The translations under genes and the position numbers were made by a program. This document shows positions 28,852 through 38,196 of a DNA stretch of 64,000 nt, piece after piece. Source of the DNA: Alphaproteobacteria bacterium (lineage in GTDB: Bacteria > Pseudomonadota > Alphaproteobacteria > Rs-D84 > CASDRH01). The stretch lies in the NCBI GenBank assembly GCA_025210155.1, contig JAOASE010000012.1, forward strand, positions 29,116 through 93,115, written 5' to 3'. The notes under the pieces are model-generated. The model made no database searches. It had not been told where the DNA came from and worked only from the letters and a program-made list of their open reading frames with translations. The stretch's first letter is position 1. Every line of letters starts with the position of its first letter.

Positions 28852-29499
28852 ATGTTTGTTTTAAAAAGACTTTTTGTTTTTGTAATTTTATTATTTTCTA
28901 CTGCATCTGCAAATGCAGATTCTATAGCTATTTCTGAAAAGGCTGAAATTGAGAAATTTTCTCAATCTGTTTTGGATGAAGTTCTTAATGAGTTGGTTAA
29001 AGTTGATAGAAAAGAAGATAAGGTTAAAAAGTTTGAAGAGATTTTTGTATCTAGATTCGATATGGAATATGTTTCCCAATTTTTATTGGGAAGAACTTAT
29101 AAAAAATTGTCTAAGGATCAAATTAAAGATTTTGTAATTTCTTTTGAGGAATTTAATGTTTATTCTTGGATAGTTAAGTTTGATTTGTATGATGGACAAG
29201 GTGTTTCTTTGAAATCTGTGACGCAGGCTAAAAAGGATAATCAAGCGTTTGTTAATATACTTGTTCAAGAAAAAGATTCGGATGAGGCTTTCGATTTGCA
29301 GTTTAGACTTAGAAAAGTTGGTAAAGAGTATAAAATTGCTGATATTAAGGTCATAGGTTCATCTATGCTTATAACTTATAAAAAAGAATTTAAATCGTTG
29401 AAACTTAGAGCTAAACAAGAGGGTGAAGATGAATTTGTCTATTTGCTTGATTTTATTAAGAATAAAACTCTTAAAATGAAAGAAGAGTATTTTAAATAA
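28852..29499 (+). CDS. MlaC/Ttg2D-like periplasmic phospholipid-binding protein
   Basis: MlaC-type proteins carry phospholipids across the periplasm between the outer membrane and the MlaFEDB transporter. The signal peptide (residues 1-22, ending ASANA) is followed by the family pattern FDMEYVSQFLLGRTYKKLSK, QIKDFVISFEEF and VGKEYKIADIKVIGSSM. 215 aa fits. Ribosome site AGGAG. It follows sufD by 41 bp with no terminator between, so cotranscription is likely; no mlaDEF genes are adjacent. Confidence 0.8.
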   Translation: MFVLKRLFVFVILLFSTASANADSIAISEKAEIEKFSQSVLDEVLNELVKVDRKEDKVKKFEEIFVSRFDMEYVSQFLLGRTYKKLSKDQIKDFVISFEEFNVYSWIVKFDLYDGQGVSLKSVTQAKKDNQAFVNILVQEKDSDEAFDLQFRLRKVGKEYKIADIKVIGSSMLITYKKEFKSLKLRAKQEGEDEFVYLLDFIKNKTLKMKEEYFK

Positions 29500-29512
29500 T
29501 TTCATTTTTATG

Positions 29513-29541
29513 TTGACTTTTTAGGGCTTTAATTGTATTTT
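29513..29541 (+). promoter_or_regulatory. promoter of rplU-rpmA
   Basis: TTGACT, 17-bp spacer, TATTTT, ending about 58 bp upstream of rplU. Confidence 0.65.
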
Positions 29542-29598
29542 GAGTTCAATTCGAACGAATATAACTGAATTTAGTTAAATTATAAGGAAAAAATAATA

Positions 29599-29892
29599 AT
29601 GTTTGCTATATTTACTACAGGCGGAAAACAATATAAAGTTCAAGAAGGTGATATTCTTGAAATTGAAAAGATTGACGCTGAAAAAACAGTTGAATTCGGT
29701 GAAGTTTTAATGGTTGACTCTAAGATTGGAACACCTTTCGTTGAAGGCGCTAAGGTTAAGGCTGAAGTTCTAAATCAAAAGAGAGATGCTAAAATCATCG
29801 TATTCAAAAAGAAAAGAAGACAAAACTATAGAAGAAAGCAAGGTCACAGACAAGACGTTACTGTGATTAAGATTACTAAAATCGCTGCTTAG
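29599..29892 (+). CDS. rplU: 50S ribosomal protein L21
   Basis: 97 aa, near the usual length. [23 protein letters not shown] and [17 protein letters not shown] are the family signatures. Ribosome site AAGGAA; paired with rpmA, which starts 81 bp downstream. Confidence 0.98.
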   Translation: MFAIFTTGGKQYKVQEGDILEIEKIDAEKTVEFGEVLMVDSKIGTPFVEGAKVKAEVLNQKRDAKIIVFKKKRRQNYRRKQGHRQDVTVIKITKIAA

Positions 29893-29972
29893 TACTTTGT
29901 TTTAAGAAATTGTTGATCGGTTGAGAGATAAGTTGGCTGATTAATTAAACTAATTGAGATTGGAGAAAAGAA

Positions 29973-30224
29973 ATGGCTCATAAACTCGCAGGAAGTAGTT
30001 CAAAGAACGGTAGAGATTCAGCTGGTAGAAGGCTGGGTGTCAAAAAATTTGGTGGAGAAAGAGTAATTCCTGGTAACATCATAATTAGACAAAGAGGTAC
30101 TAAGTATCACCCTGGTAATGGTGTTATGATTGGTAAAGATCATACTATCTTCGCAGTAATTGAAGGTAATGTTAAATTTGAGAAGAAAAAAGACAGACAA
30201 TTTGTTCATGTTGTAGCTTCTTAA
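29973..30224 (+). CDS. rpmA: 50S ribosomal protein L27
   Basis: 83 aa. Reads [60 protein letters not shown], all diagnostic. The N-terminus reaches the peptidyl transferase centre. There is no N-terminal cleaved extension of the Firmicutes type. Confidence 0.98.
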   Translation: MAHKLAGSSSKNGRDSAGRRLGVKKFGGERVIPGNIIIRQRGTKYHPGNGVMIGKDHTIFAVIEGNVKFEKKKDRQFVHVVAS

Positions 30225-30240
30225 TTGGACATCCAAATAT

Positions 30241-30277
30241 AAAAAGAGCTCTGCTTATTTGCAGAGCTTTTTTATTT
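30241..30277. terminator. bidirectional terminator after rpmA
   Basis: Stem AGCTCTGC/GCAGAGCT with loop TTATTT, A- and T-runs on either side; serves rpmA and the facing lipoprotein gene. Confidence 0.88.
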
Positions 30278-30293
30278 CTTTATAATAACTCTA

Positions 30294-31061
30294 TTAATTG
30301 ATTATTTTAATAATGGAAAAGCCTTTTATTGTTTTGCTATCTTCATATTGTTTAAGATATGTATAAAGATCTTCTTCTATCGTTTTTTGATATGTTTTGC
30401 TTGCGTGTCTAAAGATAATGCTATTATCTTTTTTAATTGCGAAACCTAGGTGAGATACGTCGAGATTAGTTCCTATTTTTTCTTTAAGGTTCCAATTGGG
30501 TCTTACTATTAAAATAATACTTTCATGGGGTATGTTTTTAATATTTTCTTTTGTTAGCTCTCTTATGGGCATATATGTTAAAGTAGATATTTTATCTTCT
30601 GCTTGAACTTTGATGTTATGAGTTTTTGAAAACCATTCTTTTTTATTTATTGTGGTGTTTGTTTTTGTGCTTTTACTAAATACTTTATCGGTTATATTTT
30701 CTAAAATATTTTCATTGTTTGGTAGCCAATCTACAGATATGAAGTGATTTCTATTTTCAAATGAAATTTCTCCATCTTTATATCTAATTTTATTTAGTTC
30801 TTTTAGTATTTTATTTTTAGAATTTGATTGTGATTTATTTTTTGAAATTGTAGTTTCAACGAATGTTTGGCAATCGAAAGCATCTTCTCTGAAAAGAGGG
30901 TTTTTATTTATTTTTCCATTTTTTCCTTCCCCTAGAGGTGAGTTTATATACTCTATATTTAGATAGCTTTTAGATACTTCATCGATTGAGAAATCTATAT
31001 CGTTTTTTTGAGAGCAGCTTGTAACGAATACTGCGCTTAATAATATTATAAATTTATTCAT
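30294..31061 (-). CDS. DUF1460-type lipoprotein (predicted N-acetylmuramoyl-L-alanine amidase-like)
   Basis: 255 aa. Lipoprotein signal with lipobox ending VTSC (Cys16). NlpC/P60-like DUF1460 features: SPLGEG (41-46), catalytic-type Cys64 in AFDCQTFVETT and His204 in DVSHLGFA. Members of this family cut murein peptides or act as amidases in the periplasm. Ribosome site AAGAGGT precedes ATG 31061. Single gene, convergent with rpmA. Family call is fairly good; exact bond cleaved is not known. Confidence 0.75.
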   Translation of the reverse strand: MNKFIILLSAVFVTSCSQKNDIDFSIDEVSKSYLNIEYINSPLGEGKNGKINKNPLFREDAFDCQTFVETTISKNKSQSNSKNKILKELNKIRYKDGEISFENRNHFISVDWLPNNENILENITDKVFSKSTKTNTTINKKEWFSKTHNIKVQAEDKISTLTYMPIRELTKENIKNIPHESIILIVRPNWNLKEKIGTNLDVSHLGFAIKKDNSIIFRHASKTYQKTIEEDLYTYLKQYEDSKTIKGFSIIKIIN

Positions 31062-31218
31062 ATTTTTACCTCTTTTTATTAATATAATGATATATTATTG
31101 GGGCGTTAAATGCAATGTTAAAAGGCTTGTTTTTGCCCTTATTCTTGTATTTATTCTTTTTATACGATTCGTCTGGGAAATTGTATGTTTTTTCTAGTGT
31201 TTTTTTATTCTTTTTTCC

Positions 31219-31247
31219 TTGTTTTTGTTTGGTGATTTTGTTATAAT
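31219..31247 (+). promoter_or_regulatory. promoter of gyrB
   Basis: TTGTTT, 17-bp spacer, TATAAT, about 105 bp upstream of the gyrB start. Confidence 0.6.
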
Positions 31248-31315
31248 TTCTTATGTAATTTTTAAGGGTTTTTCTTATGTTGTTGTTAGGACTTTGAGAG
31301 ATGTCTTGTTTTTGA

Positions 31316-33751
<2,436 letters not shown>

Positions 33752-33769
33752 TTTTTTTTAATAATGGGG

Positions 33770-33930
33770 ATTTGGGAATTTTAAATATCTATTACCAAGA
33801 GACAATTATCTTATATATTATTTATACACTGCGAAATTGTTTTTGGAAATATTTAAATTAAAATAACCAAATCTTCAAGAGTTTAGTTTCAATGAATTAG
33901 CTTATGTTGAATTAAAATATTTTTTTAATT
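33770..33930. repeat. palindromic intergenic repeat, copy 4 (diverged, extended right arm)
   Basis: Lies downstream of gyrB. Apex ATAT-TATTT-ATAC (33815-33827), inner arms CCAAGAGACAATT/AATTGTTTTTGG, then a module (ATTAAAATAACCAAATCTTC) shared with 27001-27034. The text after the apex (CACTGCGAA) is shared with copy 7. Confidence 0.65.
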
Positions 33931-33938
33931 AGAAAAAT

Positions 33939-33965
33939 AAACTTCCTTTAATTGGGAGTTTTTTA
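33939..33965 (+). terminator. terminator of gyrB
   Basis: Stem AAACTTCC/GGGAGTTT with a 7-nt loop and TTTTTT. It lies just before the next start codon, which argues against reading the next gene from the TTG at 33952. Confidence 0.7.
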
Positions 33966-33987
33966 TTTGTTGAAAAATTATTTTTCT

Positions 33988-34353
33988 ATGATAGATTGTG
34001 ATTCTAACCTAATTTTTAAAATCATGGAAAGAATTGTTAAAGCGGTTGTTAAAATTGGAGATGTGTCTGCTGTTGCTTTATCTCATAATTTAGCAGAAAA
34101 GAAATTAAAAAATTGTCCATCTAAAAATGTTCAGGATTATTTGAAATCGAGTATTTTTAATAGGCAATTTTCAAAATTTAGAATGTTTCAAACATCTGAG
34201 AACAGAATTATTAATAGGGAAGAAGCTTTATTAATAGTTCAAAAATCTGGCCAAATGAAGTCATTTAAGGAAATGAATTTTATGTGTAGATTTGCTAGAG
34301 TTTTTTATAGAAAATTATTATTTTCTCAGATGATTGTTTTTGGAAATAAGTAA
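33988..34353 (+). CDS. hypothetical protein, about 121 aa
   Basis: Not recognised. Basic, Lys/Arg/Phe-rich protein with no clear membrane segment; contains ESxxREEALLIVQKSGQMKSF-like helical text. Start uncertain: ATG 33988 chosen because the region just upstream is a terminator; TTG 33970 is an alternative (GGGAG 12 bases earlier is part of the terminator stem). No good ribosome site. A strong terminator follows, supporting expression of something here. Confidence 0.55.
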   Translation: MIDCDSNLIFKIMERIVKAVVKIGDVSAVALSHNLAEKKLKNCPSKNVQDYLKSSIFNRQFSKFRMFQTSENRIINREEALLIVQKSGQMKSFKEMNFMCRFARVFYRKLLFSQMIVFGNK

Positions 34354-34354
34354 T

Positions 34355-34389
34355 AAAAAGGGATTAGAAAAAGCATCTAATCCCTTTTT
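34355..34389. terminator. bidirectional terminator
   Basis: Perfect 14-bp stem AAAAAGGGATTAGA/TCTAATCCCTTTTT with a 7-nt loop, between converging genes. Confidence 0.92.
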
Positions 34390-34392
34390 ATT

Positions 34393-35106
34393 TTAAGCAG
34401 CTATTTTGCACCATAAAATAAATCTTTTTTTAATTTTTTTATCCTTTTTTGTTTGCTCTTTTCCTGGAATTGATAGGAAGTGCCAACTAGGATTAAAATT
34501 ATATTTGTTATAAAAAGATATATTGTCTTCGCAATCAGCTCTCATTCGAACTTTAATTTCATAATCATCTTTTTTTGAAAGATCCCGTTTTTTCATTTTT
34601 TCAGCTCTATTTTCAGGATTTTTTAATAGAGCTATTTTAAATTCATACTTTTTATCCAGTCCATTTTTTTTGAACCATTTGATCATTTGGTCAATATATT
34701 TTGCTTCATTAACATCATATATTAAGTTTTTACCAATATTGTCAAACACCTCTTTTTCCGTTACACAATAAGCTTTGTAAGCCTCTCCTTTGTGATTTGG
34801 AACAGGAAGATATGTTGCTTTTTTAGCATTTTTAATAGTTTCAAGGTCTGTAAAAAAGTAACTTACGTTATGAACCTCTCCATCTCTAGGGTCTCTAGAA
34901 GTCATAGAGAGTAATTTATAAAATTTATTTGGGGGTATAAAGTTATTGTAGAGGAATTCTTTTCCGCTACCACCACCTCCGGTTATGAATACTAGTACTT
35001 TTTTTCCTAGTATGATTCTCCGTATTTTTTCAAAAATAAAAGAGAAAAAATAAAAAATATTTTCCATATGTTTTGATTTAAATGATATATCCTTCTTATA
35101 CATCAT
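34393..35106 (-). CDS. divergent guanylate-kinase-like P-loop protein
   Basis: 237 aa. P-loop GGGGSGKE (43-50) and SMTSRDPRDGEVHNVSYFF (67-85) match the GMP-binding region of guanylate kinase (TTRxPRxGExxGxxYxF). PNHKGEAYK takes the place of the GxxYGT segment. It departs from housekeeping Gmk: about 40 extra N-terminal residues including a hydrophobic stretch (15-35), Glu after the P-loop Lys where Ser/Thr is usual, and a C-terminal half that is hard to align. It could be a membrane-associated regulatory or scaffold homologue, or an enzyme for another (di)nucleotide. Start uncertain (several ATGs; no tight ribosome site). Confidence 0.7.
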   Translation of the reverse strand: MMYKKDISFKSKHMENIFYFFSFIFEKIRRIILGKKVLVFITGGGGSGKEFLYNNFIPPNKFYKLLSMTSRDPRDGEVHNVSYFFTDLETIKNAKKATYLPVPNHKGEAYKAYCVTEKEVFDNIGKNLIYDVNEAKYIDQMIKWFKKNGLDKKYEFKIALLKNPENRAEKMKKRDLSKKDDYEIKVRMRADCEDNISFYNKYNFNPSWHFLSIPGKEQTKKDKKIKKRFILWCKIAA

Positions 35107-35186
35107 AGCAATGTTTTTTTCCTGTTGTAAAGTTAAAAATAAACTACTTTATTTTTTTTATTGTTTTGTTATACTTTAGGAAAGAA

Positions 35187-35975
35187 ATGGAGTTCGTTTT
35201 GGTTAAAAATATAGCTTTAAATTTTAGAGAAATTGTTTGTAAATATGGAGTTTATTTACTTTATATTTTGTTATTGTTACCTTATTTGTTTGCGTTAGGT
35301 AATTTGAGAAATACTTTTGATACTGCCGATAAGATTAGTTCAAAGGCTGATGTTGTTTTTAATGTTGTTAATAGAGATGAGGTTAAAAGTCAGTTAAAGA
35401 AGAGTGCTAATGAAGTTGCTGGAACGGTAGTTGTTAGTACTAAGAATTTAACAGATAAAGAAATGGATAAAGATATTGAGATGGAGCAAGCTTCTCAGGC
35501 TACTCAGTTGTCTGAGCATTTTCAAGATCCTTTGAAGTTGGATTATGTTGATTATTATCTTAAAAAGGTTTTTCCTTGTGATGATTGTAAGGAAGGGGAA
35601 CAACACTATATTTTAAGATGGATAGAGGATAATATTTTATCTTTCTTTAAGAATAATATTTTTATTTATGTGTTTATATTTTCTTTCATTCCAATAATTT
35701 CTGTTTGGGCTATTTTGGCAATGTTTTTGAGATTTGTTTATAGACCCTTCTTTATGAAATATGATGATAAGGATCATAAATCTTTGGTTTTAAATCATCT
35801 TTATAATGTTAAAAGTATTTATTGGGAAAACTTTATTTTATCTATTTTAGGAGTGTTTACAGCTGTTGCTATAATTGGTGTTTTAGTAGTATTTTATGCT
35901 CACTTTAGATATTTCTGGAGATCTATTAAGGGAATAAGATTTTATAGATCTGGGAAGAAGATTAAGTTTATTTAA
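35187..35975 (+). CDS. hypothetical membrane protein, look-alike of 2293-3090
   Basis: 262 aa from ATG 35187, which follows AGGAAAG; a TTG at 35166 would extend it by seven residues. One N-terminal membrane segment containing LLLLPYLFALG, an extracytoplasmic-looking loop (about 130 residues, with CDDC), then membrane segments at about 150-185 and 212-235, and a basic tail. Same plan and length as the last gene of the tolB operon, with a shared LLLPYL anchor; overall identity looks low. Function unknown. Converges with the next gene, overlapping by 4 bp. Confidence 0.75.
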   Translation: MEFVLVKNIALNFREIVCKYGVYLLYILLLLPYLFALGNLRNTFDTADKISSKADVVFNVVNRDEVKSQLKKSANEVAGTVVVSTKNLTDKEMDKDIEMEQASQATQLSEHFQDPLKLDYVDYYLKKVFPCDDCKEGEQHYILRWIEDNILSFFKNNIFIYVFIFSFIPIISVWAILAMFLRFVYRPFFMKYDDKDHKSLVLNHLYNVKSIYWENFILSILGVFTAVAIIGVLVVFYAHFRYFWRSIKGIRFYRSGKKIKFI

Positions 35976-36454
35976 GTTTTGATTAAAATTGATAAAGAGT
36001 TAAATTTATTAACAATGTCGTTGGCTTTAGTGCTTATTTCTGATTCTAGATTGAATTGTATAAATTTTTCGTGAGAGTTTTTTATGTTTAATAATAATTT
36101 TTCTATATCGTTATTTTTGTAAAAATCATTTAGGCAGTTTTTGTATCCATAGATTTCTATTTTAGGAAATTGTTCAACTATTTTTTTTATTTTATTTGTA
36201 TTTAATTTTGATTTTTTTATAGGGATTTCAAAAAATATTTTATCTATATTTATTCCAATGTCTCCAGTATTTTTGATAGTAAATACTGGTATATAATATT
36301 TTTGAAGCTTAAATTTATTATTTATAGAGATATAATGATTGGTGTAATTTCCTTTTTTGAATTTAATATTTTTTTCTTTTAATATATTTTCAATATTATT
36401 GGCTATCTTATATATATTATTAAAATGGTTATGTATTATTGAAATTTTATCCAT
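35972..36454 (-). CDS. hypothetical protein, 160 aa
   Basis: Not recognised. Very Lys/Asn/Ile-rich soluble protein; central region KLQKYYIPVFTIKNTGDIGI and EIYGYKNCLNDFYKN look structured, and the C-terminal half looks helical. ATG 36454 has a good ribosome site (AAAGGGGA) and lies 25 bp after recO in the same direction, so a recO-linked operon is likely. It overlaps the end of the facing membrane-protein gene. Confidence 0.7.
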   Translation of the reverse strand: MDKISIIHNHFNNIYKIANNIENILKEKNIKFKKGNYTNHYISINNKFKLQKYYIPVFTIKNTGDIGINIDKIFFEIPIKKSKLNTNKIKKIVEQFPKIEIYGYKNCLNDFYKNNDIEKLLLNIKNSHEKFIQFNLESEISTKANDIVNKFNSLSILIKT

Positions 36455-36479
36455 TTTATTATCCCCTTTATTTATTTTT

Positions 36480-37232
36480 TTATTTATTTAGAATTTTTTC
36501 TCTTAGAGTTAGAAGTTTTTGAGTTTTTTCTTCGTCACAATATCTTAAAGCATTTTTTCTAAGGTAGAAATTGTTGATATTGAATAGATCTTTTAGTTCT
36601 TCTGTTGAAGGTTCTGTTTTGTTTAATATAAAATCAGGGATTAAAAATAGTTTGTCTTCGAATTGTTTGCCAGCATCTTCGCAGATTGCTTTTCCTGTTT
36701 TTGGAGATAGGTATTTTAAATTTTCTGTGGTACCTGTTGCATTGCATTTTTCGAAGTCAAGACCGAAACCTATTTCAGCTAGGAATGCTATTTCCCAATT
36801 TATATAGTTTTTTAATGTTAATCTATATGTTTCTTCTTTTGAAAGTAATGTAAGTTTTTTATCTGTTATTTTTTCAATAAGAGATAGGGTATGGTAATAT
36901 AATCCTTGGTGTACTTCTTTTTCAGCTAGGATATTTTTTAGAGTGAATGATATGCTATTAATTATGTTAAGTTTTTGAGGGGTTGAAATTAGTTCGAAGG
37001 ATTGTCCTTTTTCTAATTTTGGAGTGAATAAACCTAGGTGTTCTTCAAGGCGAGCTGACCAGTTTAGTTCAAATATGTTTCCAGTTTGATATACAGCTCT
37101 TTTTTTCTTGGTTGCGCCGTTTTTTATTAGACCTGTGAAAAGACCGTTGTTTTCTGTGAAAAACGTTGTTAAAAGGTTTGAATTTCCTAGAATTCTACCG
37201 TGAAGGAAGATTCCTTTATCTTTTATCTTCAT
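36480..37232 (-). CDS. recO: DNA repair protein RecO
   Basis: Recombination mediator that loads RecA with RecR in the RecFOR pathway. N-terminal OB fold: KDKGIFLHGRILGNSNLLTTFFTENNGL with GLIKNGATKKKRAVYQTGN; C-terminal helical part with ALLAEIGFGLDFEKCNATG-like text (FLAEIGFGLDFEKCNATG) and YLSPKTGKAICEDAG. Only one Cys of the zinc-type set is evident. Start 37232 (ATG) preferred over TTG 37250. Its start region overlaps the divergent rpmB promoter. Confidence 0.92.
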   Translation of the reverse strand: MKIKDKGIFLHGRILGNSNLLTTFFTENNGLFTGLIKNGATKKKRAVYQTGNIFELNWSARLEEHLGLFTPKLEKGQSFELISTPQKLNIINSISFTLKNILAEKEVHQGLYYHTLSLIEKITDKKLTLLSKEETYRLTLKNYINWEIAFLAEIGFGLDFEKCNATGTTENLKYLSPKTGKAICEDAGKQFEDKLFLIPDFILNKTEPSTEELKDLFNINNFYLRKNALRYCDEEKTQKLLTLREKILNK

Positions 37233-37239
37233 ATTTTTC

Positions 37240-37268
37240 TTGACTTTCAAAAATCTTATACATATAAT
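37240..37268 (+). promoter_or_regulatory. promoter of rpmB
   Basis: TTGACT, 17-bp spacer, TATAAT; the hexamers begin only 8 bp upstream of the recO start on the other strand. Confidence 0.85.
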
Positions 37269-37302
37269 GGCAACAAATTATTGAAAAATCAAGAGGTTTA
37301 TT

Positions 37303-37605
37303 ATGGCTAGAGTATGTCAAATTACAGGTAAAAAATTAGCAACTGGTAATAACGTTGCTCACTCAAAAAAATCAACTAGAAGAACTTTCTTACCTAACTT
37401 ACATGTTGTATCTTTCTTAAGTGAAGTTTTAGGTCAAAAAATTCAATTGAGACTTTCTAAAAAAGGTATCAAAACTGTTGAACATAATGGTGGTATTGAT
37501 TCATACTTATTGAACAAACCAAATTCAAAATTAACAGATGATGCTAAAAAACTTAAAAAGAGAGTTGTTAAAGCTAAAGCTAAAAAAGAAGCTTCTGCTA
37601 AGTAA
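37303..37605 (+). CDS. rpmB: 50S ribosomal protein L28
   Basis: 100 aa. MARVCQITGKKLATGNNVAHSKKSTRRTF, FLPNLHVVSFLSE and LRLSKKGIKTVEHNGGID are family text; a Lys/Ala-rich C-terminal tail makes it longer than the E. coli protein, as is common in Alphaproteobacteria. Ribosome site AGAGG. Confidence 0.97.
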   Translation: MARVCQITGKKLATGNNVAHSKKSTRRTFLPNLHVVSFLSEVLGQKIQLRLSKKGIKTVEHNGGIDSYLLNKPNSKLTDDAKKLKKRVVKAKAKKEASAK

Positions 37606-37632
37606 TTAATACCTGTTTATTATATAAGTTAG

Positions 37633-37663
37633 AAATTCCTACCAATTGGTGGGGATTTTTTAT
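37633..37663 (+). terminator. terminator of rpmB
   Basis: 9-bp stem ATTCCTACC/GGTGGGGAT (two wobbles), loop AATT, then Ts. Confidence 0.8.
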
Positions 37664-37680
37664 TTGCGAATAGTTTCTTG

Positions 37681-37709
37681 TTGACAAATTTTCTTTTAGA
37701 TTGTAAAAT
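37681..37709 (+). promoter_or_regulatory. promoter of the 114-aa gene
   Basis: TTGACA, 17-bp spacer, TAAAAT, 38 bp upstream of the start codon. Confidence 0.75.
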
Positions 37710-37747
37710 GATTATATGTAAAATGTGTACCCCTAAACTAAAGATAT

Positions 37748-38092
37748 ATGAAAATTTTATGGAAACATCAAGGTGGGTTTAAGTATTTTATTGATGGAAA
37801 TGCTTATAAACTCAAGGATGATGATGGAGAGATTATTTTAAATATTTTATTCCCTTCTGAATTGAAAAATTCAAATTATGTTTATAAATTCTTATCAGTT
37901 AAAAAGGTAGAGACTTTTATATCTTTATCTTTAAATTTTAGGAATGTGGAACGATTTGATTTAGAAGGCGGTGAAGAATATCTTTCATCGATATTGGGAG
38001 AAGTGCAGGAAAGAGAAAAAAATGATAGTTTCCCAAAGATTCTGTGTTATTTTAATAGCACGTCCTTTAAAGACGTTAAATTATTAAATTAA
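37748..38092 (+). CDS. hypothetical protein, 114 aa
   Basis: Not recognised. Soluble, mixed beta-looking protein starting MKILWKHQGGFKYFIDGNAY. No convincing ribosome site (AAAG 6 bases before ATG), but it has its own consensus promoter and a clean terminator (38098-38127), so it is a complete single-gene unit between rpmB and topA. Confidence 0.7.
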   Translation: MKILWKHQGGFKYFIDGNAYKLKDDDGEIILNILFPSELKNSNYVYKFLSVKKVETFISLSLNFRNVERFDLEGGEEYLSSILGEVQEREKNDSFPKILCYFNSTSFKDVKLLN

Positions 38093-38097
38093 GTTTT

Positions 38098-38132
38098 ATA
38101 GAGTGAGTTTGCAAAAATTCACTCTATTTTTA
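38098..38132 (+). terminator. terminator of the 114-aa gene
   Basis: Perfect 9-bp stem ATAGAGTGA/TCACTCTAT with a 12-nt loop and Ts. Confidence 0.85.
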
Positions 38133-38136
38133 TATC

Positions 38137-38165
38137 TTGATTTTATGAAGCTTTTATCCTATTAT
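38137..38165 (+). promoter_or_regulatory. promoter of topA
   Basis: TTGATT, 17-bp spacer, TATTAT, 32 bp upstream of topA. Confidence 0.7.
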
Positions 38166-38196
38166 TTTAAAATCAAAAATATTAGGAGTTTGTTGT

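Noticed and set aside
33952..33987. Upstream TTG start for the 33988 gene
   Set aside because: The bases form the gyrB terminator stem and T-tract, so translation is unlikely to begin there.
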